Made by a program: the position numbers and the translations under genes
Shown here: positions 24,388 to 33,297 of the stretch, piece by piece
Position numbering within the stretch: position 1 is the stretch's first letter
Layout of the letters: every line of letters begins with the position of its first letter
Assembly: GCF_004138165.1 (NCBI RefSeq)
Contig: NZ_RYFF01000002.1
Coordinates: 203,475 to 267,474 of the forward strand
DNA length: 64,000 nucleotides
Origin: Candidatus Chloroploca sp. Khr17
GTDB taxonomy: Bacteria; Chloroflexota; Chloroflexia; Chloroflexales; Chloroflexaceae
Direction of reading: 5' to 3'
The notes under the pieces: model-generated
What the model was told of the DNA's origin: nothing
Databases searched by the model: none
Seen by the model: only the letters and a program-made list of their open reading frames with translations

Positions 24388-26268
24388 TTATTGCGCCCAG
24401 AGCGGCCAGCGATTCTGCGCCCCATTCGCGGTGAGGCGTGCCAGGTTCTGGCCATCAACCCCGATGGTGTAGATCTCATAGTTGCCGGTGCGGTCACTTG
24501 CAAAGGCGAGGGTACGACTATCGGCCGACCAGGTTGGTGCTTCGTTGTTCCCTGGCTCGGCAAAGATGCGCGTGCGCCCAAACACAAGATCATAGAGCGC
24601 CAGTTGCCAGCGTCCCTCTTGTTTGATCGAGTAGGCCAGGGTACGACCATCAGGTGAGAGCCGGACGTACCGATTGTCAGTACGATTGTCGGTGAGCCGT
24701 CGGGCATTCACGAGGTTGGCAAAGACGTAATCCTGCCCATCGTTTATATAATTGAGTTCGGCTTGATAGAGGTCAAAGGTGCCGGCGCAGTTGGCCGTCC
24801 AGTAGATCCGCCGTCCATCAGGTGACCACGAAGGTGTTTCGTTGACACATCCATCACCGGTCAGTTGCACCGGATTATTGCCACTGATTGGTGCGAGCAT
24901 CAACTCTTGGCTGCCGTTGCCCATCCGATCCGAGACAAAGACCAGCTTGGTTCCATCGGGTGACGCTGCAGCGTTGTAGTCATTCGCTGTATTGTTGGGC
25001 AGATACCCTGGGAAGGGGCCGGGCATAGGCCAGCCTTGGCCGTCGCTGTAGCTGAGCCGTCTGACCCGAGCATTCCAGGCGTTGTCGCCATCATAGACGG
25101 TCACGATATCGAATTCATAGAGTTGACGGAACCCGGTGCCTGCACGTCGCGAGTCGCCAAGCAGGCTTTGCTGGCCGGGATCCCAGCTGCGGCGCCACGA
25201 GAAGGCCACCGTTTCGTGGTCGTTAAAAGTGATCCGCTGGCTTTGCCCATTGCCATCGTAACGATAGACTTCCCAGTGGCTACCGGTGTCAACATTCGAC
25301 GCATAGACCAGGATCTCGCGTGGTTCTGGCGAGACCCAGGGCGTACCAAGGTCGGGATAGCGCCACTGGAAGTAGTGCTGGCCAACGTTGCCCATTTCGA
25401 CTTTGTACCCAGCCGGGTTGGTGGGCACATAGGTCAGCACACGCCGCTCGAAGAGTTGCACCAGGACATTTTGTTCAACGGCGCCGATCTGGGCGCGTGT
25501 CCAGTAGGCATCCGTAATCGGCAAGCCCATCGCAAAGAGCCAGTCAACCACGGGGCCGCGTACGATGCGCCCATCAATGACGATCGGACCTTGCTGGCCC
25601 ATAAAATCCCAGAAGATCCGGGGAATATTGTGACCGGTGACGCTGTTGTACTGCACGATCTCGGTTTCGGGAAGGGCCAGGTCGGGGCGTTGGCCCAGGT
25701 TGCCCGCCCGGTCAATGGTCAGGCTGATCCGGTCACCAATGCGCTGTGGGTCACGATAGCCATTGTCAATCGTCGCGACACCAGCAAACGAGCCATAGCC
25801 TGGCGAGGTCGGGTTGGCGTTGCGCGGATTGCCCGCAACGGGCACATCACTTGGCCCACGCATATCAACATCATACGGGTCATCGCCACGCTGCAACCGA
25901 CCACTGACCAGTTCTTTGACCAGCAGGCCATTGGTGACACCCTGGGCAGGGCCGCCAAAATCACTGGGGTTGTTCAGTTCCATTCGGGCTTTGTCAAAAT
26001 ACTGCACGGTTCTGAGCCCGTTCGCGCCCTGGCGATAAAATTCGGCATAGTCGAACCATGGCTCTGGCCCCCAATACCATGTTCGCCCTGAACGTACCGC
26101 TTCGCTGTCCGTTCGTGTCCAAACCTGCTCGAACCGCGGATCGGCGAAGCGTGTCCTCCCGCCATCAAACGGCGCTGCCCCGATCGGCACAGCGGCGAAG
26201 AGCAACCCAACGATCAAAGGAGCCGTCAGCAGGGCCATCATACGTTGCGTCAATCGTCTCGTATTCAT
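24388..26268 (-). CDS. Secreted TolB-like / PD40 beta-propeller repeat protein
   Basis: 626 residues. Signal peptide about 1-31 (MMALLTAPLIVGLLFAAVP, cleavage near IGAAPF). Residues ~40-330 are an uncharacterised domain seen in secreted Chloroflexota proteins (RFEQVWTRTDSEAVRSGR; YYWGPEPWF-like start; FERRVLTYVPTNPAGYKVE; VGQHYFQWRY). The C-terminal ~290 residues hold PD40/WD40-like propeller blades: ASPDGTKLVFVSDRMGN, WSPDGRRIYWTA, LSPDGRTLAYSI, WSADSRTLAFASDRTGNYEI. Probably an extracytoplasmic binding protein; function unknown. ATG at 26268 has a strong AAGGAGGAG; the upstream extension of the frame to 26463 is not coding. Confidence 0.8.
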   Translation of the reverse strand: MNTRRLTQRMMALLTAPLIVGLLFAAVPIGAAPFDGGRTRFADPRFEQVWTRTDSEAVRSGRTWYWGPEPWFDYAEFYRQGANGLRTVQYFDKARMELNNPSDFGGPAQGVTNGLLVKELVSGRLQRGDDPYDVDMRGPSDVPVAGNPRNANPTSPGYGSFAGVATIDNGYRDPQRIGDRISLTIDRAGNLGQRPDLALPETEIVQYNSVTGHNIPRIFWDFMGQQGPIVIDGRIVRGPVVDWLFAMGLPITDAYWTRAQIGAVEQNVLVQLFERRVLTYVPTNPAGYKVEMGNVGQHYFQWRYPDLGTPWVSPEPREILVYASNVDTGSHWEVYRYDGNGQSQRITFNDHETVAFSWRRSWDPGQQSLLGDSRRAGTGFRQLYEFDIVTVYDGDNAWNARVRRLSYSDGQGWPMPGPFPGYLPNNTANDYNAAASPDGTKLVFVSDRMGNGSQELMLAPISGNNPVQLTGDGCVNETPSWSPDGRRIYWTANCAGTFDLYQAELNYINDGQDYVFANLVNARRLTDNRTDNRYVRLSPDGRTLAYSIKQEGRWQLALYDLVFGRTRIFAEPGNNEAPTWSADSRTLAFASDRTGNYEIYTIGVDGQNLARLTANGAQNRWPLWAQ

Positions 26269-26622
26269 GGTCTCCTCCTTGTAGCTACATGCGCACAAGC
26301 TGCGCTTGCGATCTTGCGATGGGGATACCCATCGCATCCTCACCCGAAAAGCTTCTTGTGTGTCATGCACAAGATCAGGGTTTGGGGCCTGTGTCTCCTC
26401 CGCGTATCCCCGCAGGTGCTTATCCAGGCGTCTTGTTTGTAGTATAGGGCTTGACCTGTGCAAACTGAATGAAGGTTGGTTTTACAAGGGCTTGTACAGA
26501 CCTGAACATGCGCTGAAGAAGGTATCAGGTTCTAGCCAGCCATGGGAGCAATGGTATAATACCCATGAACTTCGTTTTCTATTGGCGTAAACTGCATAAG
26601 CGCATAGCTCAAGGATCACGGT
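26269..26622. other. Divergent intergenic region between PD40 protein and AI-2E permease genes
   Basis: 354 nt without a credible gene. On the minus side a small hairpin GCGATGGG-TA-TCCCCATCGC-like dyad lies near 26316-26336 in the leader of the PD40 gene. On the plus side there is an extended -10 at 26552. I see no known riboswitch. Confidence 0.4.
26552..26560 (+). promoter_or_regulatory. Extended -10 promoter of AI-2E permease gene
   Basis: TGGTATAAT, perfect extended -10, 62 nt before the ATG at 26623. No recognisable -35. Confidence 0.6.
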
Positions 26623-27714
26623 ATGGCCTTCAAACTGGATCTACGTGCCTGGTTTGCCATTGTCGCGTTGGGGCCAACCATTTATGTCGCAATTCAGATT
26701 CTTCCCATTTTGCGGAATCTGCTGACCCTTACGATTGTTGCGGCGCTGCTGACGCTCTTGATCAATCCTGTTGCTGATCGGCTTGAGCGTCGCGGCTTCT
26801 CACGAGGGTTTACGGCGGGGGCGACCCTTGGTGGGGTGATTGCCATCCTTGCGGCCCTGGTGCTGATGTTGCTGCCGATCCTGTTTGAGAGTCTGCGCCT
26901 TCTTTCAGGGGCGTTGACGCGGCTGGCCAATGATCTGCCAGCCCAACTGGAAGCCACTTTTGGTCTCTCTGAGTTTGGGGCCTTTGGTGAACGCCTGATT
27001 GGTGATGCGGCGGCGGCGATTCAGTGGGGGCTTGGGCAAATTGGGGGAACAGTGGGGCAGGTGGGCGCGTTGGGCTTTGCCGCTTTTGTGCTCTTTGTCG
27101 TTGTTTTTACGCTGGTCAGTAGCAAAACCAGTGCCGTCTGGGTCATGCGGCTCTTTCTACCAGTACGCTATCACCAGCGGACGACCCAGTTGACGCATGC
27201 AGTCAGTCACGGGCTATCACGCTGGTTTCTGGCCCAATTGGCGATTTGTGGCTACTACACGATTGCCTATACGATTACGAATCTGATTCTTGGGGTACCT
27301 TATGGGGTGCAGATCGCAGTAGTGAGCGGGTTGCTCGAGTTTATTCCCTATCTGGGTGGCATTGTTGGGATGATCCTCGGTGCACTCGCGGCGGCAACGG
27401 TCAGTCCAACGCTCGCGGTGCTAACCTTGATCGTGAATGTGATCATCGGAGCGATCGCGGTCTATGTGGTGGCCCCCTATGCCTTCTCGAAAGCGGTGGA
27501 AGTTCCGGTCGCTTTGATTTTGCTAGGCCTCTTTATTGGCGGTCAAATCGGTGGTTTCTTTGCGGCCTTGCTGACCGTGCCAATCATTACGGCAGGTATG
27601 GTCATTTTGCGTGAATTGCGCCCCGATCTTCGCCCGAAATCTTCCCCAACTGAGCCATCGTCCGATGTCACCGTTGTGCCGGTTGGCCAACCGCGTGATC
27701 TACCAGGTAATTAA
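26623..27714 (+). CDS. AI-2E family (PerM/YdiK-like) transporter
   Basis: 363 residues, about eight membrane segments: two close N-terminal pairs (17-50, 65-90), a ~60-residue amphipathic domain, then helices near 145-165, 205-235, 240-270 and 300-335. Family signatures: LTIVAALLTLLINPVADRLE, YGVQIAVVSGLLEFIPYLGG, PVALILLGLFIGGQIGGFFA. The family includes autoinducer-2 exporters and Na+/H+ antiporters, so the substrate is open. Start ATG preceded by AAGGATC. The C-terminal ~30 residues are a Pro/Ser-rich cytoplasmic tail. Confidence 0.88.
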   Translation: MAFKLDLRAWFAIVALGPTIYVAIQILPILRNLLTLTIVAALLTLLINPVADRLERRGFSRGFTAGATLGGVIAILAALVLMLLPILFESLRLLSGALTRLANDLPAQLEATFGLSEFGAFGERLIGDAAAAIQWGLGQIGGTVGQVGALGFAAFVLFVVVFTLVSSKTSAVWVMRLFLPVRYHQRTTQLTHAVSHGLSRWFLAQLAICGYYTIAYTITNLILGVPYGVQIAVVSGLLEFIPYLGGIVGMILGALAAATVSPTLAVLTLIVNVIIGAIAVYVVAPYAFSKAVEVPVALILLGLFIGGQIGGFFAALLTVPIITAGMVILRELRPDLRPKSSPTEPSSDVTVVPVGQPRDLPGN

Positions 27715-27803
27715 TACCAGTTTAACTTGCAGATTGCTGCGCATGGCTTTCCAATGCGTTTTGGCGGTACTGCCTGTGCGGATTGCTCAAATCCAATTGG
27801 TAT
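27714..27803. repeat. Degenerate inverted repeat between AI-2E and peptide-binding protein genes
   Basis: ATACCAGTTTAACTTGCAGAT at the left (first bases 27714-27733) roughly pairs with ATTGCTCAAATCCAATTGGT at the right (end 27803). Lies between convergent genes. Possibly a decayed palindromic repeat or a weak terminator. Confidence 0.35.
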
Positions 27804-27812
27804 AAAACGTGG

Positions 27813-29468
27813 CTAGCGCAGATCGCCCTGGATTTCACGGTAGCTGTCGGTATACCACCGGATCACGGTACGATAACGATCTTCGGTGCCGAAGAGTTGG
27901 CGACTGACGGCGCTATCAGGGTCGTCAAGCCCTGAGCCGCCTAACTGAGTCTCAGTGGTAAAACGATAGAGGGGTTGATAGAGCGTGATGGCCGGCACCA
28001 GTTCGATCCAGCGTTGCTGAAACGTGACATAATCAGCAATACGGGCGGCTAGCTCTTGCTCGGTGCGTGCCCGCCGCAGGAGGATATCAATCTCGCGGTT
28101 TTCGAGCCCGGTCACATTCAGTTCACTGCTCGAATGCCAGAGCAGATAAGGATCGGGATCAGGTCCAAGCCGTGCCCAGCTATGGAGCGCAAGCGTGAAA
28201 TCGCCTGCGCGCAGTTGCCGTTGGAGGGTTGCGCTCTCTAGCTCAACCACTTCAATCGTCAATCCCAATTCGGCCCATTGACGCGCCACTTCATTGGCGG
28301 CCATAATGCGGCGCGGTTCGCTGTCAACTAGCAGACTCGCCGTCACAGGAACATTATTATCCGTCAGCAGGCCCTGGTCATTGAGTGCATACCCGAGTTC
28401 ACGGAGCATTGTTGCCGCACGTGCAGGATCGGCGTCGTACCAGGTGAGTTCGGGCGCGGCCGCCCATGATCCGTTCAAGATGGGTGTATCGAGTCGCACA
28501 ACACTGCTGTTGAGGGCCTCTTCAATCAGGAGATCTTTGTCGAGGCCATGGGCAAGCGCTTGCCGAAAGCCGATATCATTAAAGGGGTAGGTACGAAGAT
28601 TAAAGCTGAGTACCGTATAATCATCGAGCGGAACGACATTGCTGCGGAGGTTGCTTGCCGACATAACGCCTGGTTGCTCAGGGTCGATCCGCTCGCCGTA
28701 TGCAGTCACCGTACCGCGCGACAGCGCTGCCTGGGCTGCGGCAGGGGCGGCAAGAAAGCGCAGTTCAATCCGGTCGAGGTAGGGGCGCCCGGTAGCATAA
28801 GCCTCATTTGCCTCGAGCAAAGCGTGCTCTTCATTGAGTTCGATCAGCCGATACGGCCCGCTGCCGACGAGTTGTTCAGCAAAAGCCGAACTTGCCCACT
28901 GGTCAGGGGGTAGGCCAAAGAGCAAGTGGGCTGGGAGGATCGGCACGCGGGCAAAACTCAAAAACGAGGCGAGCGGTTCAACAAGGGTAACTCGCACCGT
29001 ATAATCGTCAAGGCGATCAACCAGCAATGAACGCCACACCTCGGCCACCCCTGGTTCACCTGGCTCTTCGAGGATCTGCAGGGTACGCAGAGTAAAGACC
29101 ACATCATCAGCGGTGACTGGCTGCCCATCGTGCCAGGTGGCATTGCGTTGGAGCCTGAAGAGATAGGTTGTTCCCGTGGGATCAAGCTCATAGGACGCGA
29201 GGCCTGGTTCGAGCAGACCATCGGCCCCAATCCGTACCAGACTATCAAAAATCAGCGCAATGAGGTCACGGCCTACGGGATCAGTCAGTGGATTGTTGAG
29301 CAGCGGAATGGGCAGTTGGGGGCTGCCTACTACTGCCTCGATATGCGCCCCTCCCTCGAGGGGACTTGCCACCGAGGTGGTCGTGAGGGCAAGCCGCCCG
29401 AGGAGGCCCGTCACAAGCAGAATGCTCAGGGTCGCAATAACGAGTTGCCAGCGAATGCGACGCGCCAT
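27813..29468 (-). CDS. ABC transporter substrate-binding protein, family 5 (peptide/nickel type)
   Basis: 551 residues. N-terminal hydrophobic anchor or signal (about 7-30, LVIATLSILLVTGLLGRLAL) without a lipobox Cys. The family 5 pattern follows: LIALIFDSLVRIGADGLLEPGLA, TYLFRLQRNATWHDGQPVTADDVVF split over about 95-120, VGSGPYRLIELNE, FRQALAHGLDKDLLIEEAL, LALHSWARLGPDPDPYLLWH. Likely binds oligopeptides outside the cell; no permease or ATPase genes are adjacent. Begins 4 nt after secG, so the two are cotranscribed. Confidence 0.9.
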   Translation of the reverse strand: MARRIRWQLVIATLSILLVTGLLGRLALTTTSVASPLEGGAHIEAVVGSPQLPIPLLNNPLTDPVGRDLIALIFDSLVRIGADGLLEPGLASYELDPTGTTYLFRLQRNATWHDGQPVTADDVVFTLRTLQILEEPGEPGVAEVWRSLLVDRLDDYTVRVTLVEPLASFLSFARVPILPAHLLFGLPPDQWASSAFAEQLVGSGPYRLIELNEEHALLEANEAYATGRPYLDRIELRFLAAPAAAQAALSRGTVTAYGERIDPEQPGVMSASNLRSNVVPLDDYTVLSFNLRTYPFNDIGFRQALAHGLDKDLLIEEALNSSVVRLDTPILNGSWAAAPELTWYDADPARAATMLRELGYALNDQGLLTDNNVPVTASLLVDSEPRRIMAANEVARQWAELGLTIEVVELESATLQRQLRAGDFTLALHSWARLGPDPDPYLLWHSSSELNVTGLENREIDILLRRARTEQELAARIADYVTFQQRWIELVPAITLYQPLYRFTTETQLGGSGLDDPDSAVSRQLFGTEDRYRTVIRWYTDSYREIQGDLR

Positions 29469-29472
29469 AGCT

Positions 29473-29703
29473 TTAGAAGATCGGTAGGCTGGTGATCAGC
29501 GCGAGCATCAAAAAGACGACACTCAACACAATCGTAGCCTGATGCATGGTCTTCTCTAGCCCGCGACGGGTGCGATAGATCGAACTCGTATCGCGATTGG
29601 CCATCCCAAGCGAGCGTGCCTGCAACACAACCAGCGTAATAAGCACGGCGCTGACGATAATCATGGAAAAATAGAGCGCAAGCTCCACGTTTCTTTTCTC
29701 CAT
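29473..29703 (-). CDS. secG: Preprotein translocase subunit SecG
   Basis: 76 residues with two membrane helices (about 9-29 and 52-75) and the loop ARSLGMANRDTSSIYRTRRG, which matches the SecG topology and the usual GGL/Gxx loop region. Part of SecYEG, assisting protein export. No obvious ribosome site before the ATG at 29703; an extended -10 lies ~27 nt upstream, giving a very short leader. Followed directly by a peptide-binding protein gene. Confidence 0.85.
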   Translation of the reverse strand: MEKRNVELALYFSMIIVSAVLITLVVLQARSLGMANRDTSSIYRTRRGLEKTMHQATIVLSVVFLMLALITSLPIF

Positions 29704-29729
29704 ACTAGACGACGAAGCAAACTTTTCTT

Positions 29730-29738
29730 AGTATACCA
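29730..29738 (-). promoter_or_regulatory. Extended -10 promoter of secG
   Basis: Minus-strand TGGTATACT. Divergent to the -10 at 29750-29755, only 11 nt away, so the two promoters must overlap. Confidence 0.5.
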
Positions 29739-29749
29739 CATGCACCGTG

Positions 29750-29755
29750 TATAAT
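29750..29755 (+). promoter_or_regulatory. -10 box of FAD oxidoreductase gene
   Basis: TATAAT preceded by GTG, 54 nt before the chosen ATG at 29810. Confidence 0.4.
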
Positions 29756-29809
29756 ATTTCAGCGGGTGAGTCCTGCATATGTGTCCTGGGAAAGGCGGGG
29801 TGTGACACC

Positions 29810-30967
29810 ATGGCAAGAGGTGCGCAGGTTGTAATCATTGGTGCCGGGGTGATCGGGTCGAGCATTGCCTATCATCTGGCAATACGGGGCTGTACTGATG
29901 TGTTGATCCTGGAGAAAGAGGAAGCGGAAATTAGTGGCAGTACTGCCCGTTCGGCGGCGGGGGTGCGGCATCAGTTTTCGAATACGACCAATATTTTGCT
30001 CTCGCGCCATAGTATTGAGAAGTTACGCGTTTTTGATGAAGAGGTGGGCGGCCATGCCGAGTTGCATCAGGTTGGGTATCTCTTCCTCGTCAATGATCCG
30101 GTTACCTGGCAAGAGTATCAACGCAATGTTGCCCTGCAGCGTGAGCTTGGTGTCCGCGTTGAGCTTCTGACCCCTGATGAGGCAGCCCGGTTTGTGCCAC
30201 GGATGCGTACTGACGATCTGCTCGGGGCGACGTTTGGCCTTGATGATGGCTATTGCGATCCATACGGGATTGCTCTCGGCTACTTGCGGGCGGCCCAGCG
30301 CCTGGGGGTACGGTTGCAACGTGCGACTCAGGTGACGGGTTTTGACTGCGTCGCCGGGCGCGTTGCTGCGGTACAGACGAATCAAGGCCCGGTTGCCTGT
30401 GATACTGTCGTCAATGCGGCTGGTCCCTGGGCCGGTGAGGTAGCGGCACGCGCTGGCCTCGATGTACCGGTGCGCCCCTATCGACGCAATATCTATATGA
30501 CGACGCCCTTCCCGCAGATTCCTGGGCCTATTCCGCTGACCATTGACGTTGGCTCTGGTTTCTATATGCGCCACGAGGGTGCCGGGATCTTGATGGGCAA
30601 ATCGAATCTCGATGAGCCGAGTAGCTTTAATCAGACCGTTGACTGGGACTGGCTTGATCATGTGCTCGAAGTCGGTCTGGCTCGCTTCCCCCTTCTTGAA
30701 GAGGCTGGCCTGGCTGAAAGCCAGTGCTGGGCGGGCCTCTATGAAATTACCCCTGATCATAATCCGATCCTCGGCTATCATCCCGATCTGCAAGGCTATC
30801 TTGATGCCAGTGGCTTTAGCGGGCATGGCATTATGCATGCGCCGGCTACCGGGATGCTGATTGCTGAGGAGATTCTTGATGGACGAGCACAGACGATCAA
30901 CATTGATGAGTTGCGGATTAATCGTTTTCGCGATGGTGCAGCACAGATTGAACGCAATGTGATTTGA
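29810..30967 (+). CDS. FAD-dependent oxidoreductase (DadA / sarcosine oxidase beta family)
   Basis: 385 residues. Rossmann dinucleotide motif VVIIGAGVIGSSIAYHLA, then EKEEAEISGSTARSAAGVRH. C-terminal FAD contacts are in QCWAGLYEITPDHNPILGYH and FSGHGIMHAPATGMLIAEEI. Probably oxidises a secondary or D-amino acid such as sarcosine, glycine-betaine products or proline, in the cytoplasm. The Cys that binds FAD covalently in monomeric sarcosine oxidase is not evident. Start at ATG 29810, since AAAGGCGGGG precedes it and the motif begins five residues later; the frame extends 21 codons upstream. Ends before a strong terminator. Confidence 0.88.
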   Translation: MARGAQVVIIGAGVIGSSIAYHLAIRGCTDVLILEKEEAEISGSTARSAAGVRHQFSNTTNILLSRHSIEKLRVFDEEVGGHAELHQVGYLFLVNDPVTWQEYQRNVALQRELGVRVELLTPDEAARFVPRMRTDDLLGATFGLDDGYCDPYGIALGYLRAAQRLGVRLQRATQVTGFDCVAGRVAAVQTNQGPVACDTVVNAAGPWAGEVAARAGLDVPVRPYRRNIYMTTPFPQIPGPIPLTIDVGSGFYMRHEGAGILMGKSNLDEPSSFNQTVDWDWLDHVLEVGLARFPLLEEAGLAESQCWAGLYEITPDHNPILGYHPDLQGYLDASGFSGHGIMHAPATGMLIAEEILDGRAQTINIDELRINRFRDGAAQIERNVI

Positions 30968-30976
30968 CGTTGTTAT

Positions 30977-31011
30977 CAGGCTGTATGGGGGCACTGCCCC
31001 CATACAGCCTG
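30977..31011 (+). terminator. Terminator after FAD oxidoreductase gene
   Basis: Perfect 16-bp arms from CAGGCTGTATGGGGGC (30977-30992), loop ACT, to 30996-31011; 9 nt beyond the stop. Confidence 0.65.
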
Positions 31012-31107
31012 AATGTTAGGGTGCCAGCATACGTGCAATTCCTGGTGGCCGCAGGCCCCCAAACCCCCAGCCAGAGGCGTACGTTCGGTTGGCGAGGAGT
31101 AGCCTGG

Positions 31108-33294
31108 ATGCGCGTGGTCTATACTATTACGATTTTTGTTAGCGCGTTGCTGCTGTTTCTGCTTCAGCCGATGTTCGCCCGGATGATTTTGCCTCTGCTT
31201 GGCGGTACGCCAGCCGTCTGGAATACCGCGATGGTCTTTTATCAGAGCATGTTGCTTGTCGGCTATGCCTATGCGCATGTGACGATCCGTTGGCTCGGGG
31301 CACGCCGTCAGGCAATGGTGCATTTGGTGGTGATGTTGTTGCCTCTGGTGACACTGCCGATTACCGTTCCTGCCGGTTGGTTGCCGCCCACCGAGGCAAA
31401 TCCAGCGTTCTGGGTGCTGGCGCTGCTGACGGTTGCGGTTGGCTTGCCCTATTTTGTTGTGTCGACGAGCAGCCCCCTTGTGCAGGCCTGGTTTGCCGCC
31501 GCTGGCCCTCGGGTGGGCAATCCTTATACCCTCTATGCTGCCAGCAACCTCGGCAGTATGCTGGCTTTGCTCGGTTACCCCGTGCTGCTTGAGCCATATG
31601 TCCGCCTCGATCAACAGAGTTTGCTCTGGTCGCTTGGGTATGGCCTGCTCGTCTTGCTTGCCCTCGCCTGTGCTCTGGTGCTCTGGCGGTTACCGATTGT
31701 TGCGCCCTTGTCGGGTGATCTTGCCACGCCCCCGGTTGAGCAGGCGCCAACCTGGCGGCAACGTGGACGCTGGGTCTTGCTTGCAACTGTGCCTTCGAGT
31801 CTGCTCTTGAGTCTGACGACCTATGTGACGACCGATCTGGCGGCGATCCCGTTGCTTTGGGTCTGGCCGTTAGCGCTCTATCTCTTGACCTTTACCCTGG
31901 TGTTTGCCGCTCGCCCACCTCTTCCGCACTGGCTGATGGTGCGGGCGATGCCAATTCTTGTCGTGCCCCTTTTTGTGACGATTATTGCGCAGGCGACGCA
32001 GCCTTTTGGTCTCTTGCTGGCGCTGCACCTCGGGGTCTTTTTTGTGGTTGCGATGGTCTGCCATGGCGAACTAGCCGCAGATCGCCCGGCCCCGCGTTAC
32101 CTGACTGAATTTTATCTTCTGATGTCGGTTGGTGGGGCGCTTGGGGGCATCTTCAATGCACTCATCGCACCGACGATTTTTGTGACCATTCTAGAGTACC
32201 CGCTGGCGCTGATCCTGGCGGCCCTGTTGTTGCCGGTGATCACGGGTGAGACTACGGCGATGATTCCGCGCCAGCAACGTCTCAACGATGTAGCGATACC
32301 GCTTGGCCTTGGGCTGCTTACGGCTATCTTGATCATCGCTGGTCAGCGGGTTGGCATCGTTGGTTCAACCGGATTGATGGTAATGCTTGGTCTTCCCGCG
32401 TTGATTGGTTTCAGTTTCTCGCGGCGTCCCCTCCGCTTTGGGCTTGGGTTGCTTGCCCTGCTTGTGGCAGGCGCTCTCTTCAATCCTGGCAACGGCGACC
32501 AGATCTATGCCCAGCGTACCTTCTTTGGGGTTCACCGGGTGCTGTTAGAGCCAGGGGGGGGCTACCGTGTGCTGGTGCATGGCAATACCAAACATGGGTT
32601 GCAAAGTCTCGATCCAGCACGTCAGACCGAGCCATTGAGCTACTATACAACGAGTGGCCCGCTTGGGCAGATTTTTGCGGAACGGCAGGATCGGTCTGAT
32701 CTGCGGGTTGGCGGGGTAGGCATGGGAACCGCCTCGATGGCCTGTTATGCGCGGCCCGGGCAGACCTGGACTTTTTACGAGATCGATCCAGAAGTGATTG
32801 CCATTGCCCGTGACACCGATCTTTTCACCTTTCTCAGCAGATGTTTGCCCGATGCTCTGATTGTCCCTGGTGACGCTCGGCTCTCGCTCCAGCAGACCGA
32901 CCGCATCTATGATCTGCTGGTACTTGATGCCTATTCATCTGATGCGATTCCGATCCATTTGATCACCCGTGAAGCCCTGCAACTCTACCGTGACCGGCTT
33001 GCGGACGGTGGCTTGCTGGCGTTTCACATCTCGAATCGCTTCTTTGATCTCGAACCGGTGCTCGCCAGGCTTGCCGATGATGCCGGGATGATTGCCATGA
33101 TACGCCACGATCTAGCGGTGACGCCCGAGCAGGATGCAGCGGGATACTGGACATCGAGTTGGGCCGTGCTAGCCGACTCCGAGGCTGACCTTGGTCACCT
33201 GCGCGATGATCCGCGTTGGCGGCGTGCGGTTTTCTCGCCGCAGACCCCTCTTTGGACCGACGATTTTGCCAGTGTGCTCAGTGTGCTGAAGTAG
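31108..33294 (+). CDS. Membrane-fused spermidine-synthase-like protein
   Basis: 728 residues. N-terminal half has about 12 hydrophobic segments beginning YTITIFVSALLLFLLQPMFA, with the family motif MILPLLGGTPAVWNTAMVFYQ. The C-terminal ~230 residues are a spermidine-synthase-like Rossmann domain: VGGVGMGTASMACYARPG (nucleotide pocket), FYEIDPEVIAIA, VPGDARLSL and LLVLDAYSSDAIPIHL containing the Asp in the usual catalytic position. The family is widespread but its reaction is unproven. ATG at 31108 with GAGGAG; the frame upstream to 30964 includes the terminator of the previous gene. Convergent with the histidine kinase, 3 nt apart. Confidence 0.85.
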   Translation: MRVVYTITIFVSALLLFLLQPMFARMILPLLGGTPAVWNTAMVFYQSMLLVGYAYAHVTIRWLGARRQAMVHLVVMLLPLVTLPITVPAGWLPPTEANPAFWVLALLTVAVGLPYFVVSTSSPLVQAWFAAAGPRVGNPYTLYAASNLGSMLALLGYPVLLEPYVRLDQQSLLWSLGYGLLVLLALACALVLWRLPIVAPLSGDLATPPVEQAPTWRQRGRWVLLATVPSSLLLSLTTYVTTDLAAIPLLWVWPLALYLLTFTLVFAARPPLPHWLMVRAMPILVVPLFVTIIAQATQPFGLLLALHLGVFFVVAMVCHGELAADRPAPRYLTEFYLLMSVGGALGGIFNALIAPTIFVTILEYPLALILAALLLPVITGETTAMIPRQQRLNDVAIPLGLGLLTAILIIAGQRVGIVGSTGLMVMLGLPALIGFSFSRRPLRFGLGLLALLVAGALFNPGNGDQIYAQRTFFGVHRVLLEPGGGYRVLVHGNTKHGLQSLDPARQTEPLSYYTTSGPLGQIFAERQDRSDLRVGGVGMGTASMACYARPGQTWTFYEIDPEVIAIARDTDLFTFLSRCLPDALIVPGDARLSLQQTDRIYDLLVLDAYSSDAIPIHLITREALQLYRDRLADGGLLAFHISNRFFDLEPVLARLADDAGMIAMIRHDLAVTPEQDAAGYWTSSWAVLADSEADLGHLRDDPRWRRAVFSPQTPLWTDDFASVLSVLK

Positions 33295-33297
33295 CCT

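Noticed and set aside
26269..26622. Possible riboswitch in the leader of the PD40 protein gene
   Set aside because: Only a small hairpin is visible; none of the conserved cores of the c-di-GMP, cobalamin, SAM or TPP classes can be recognised.
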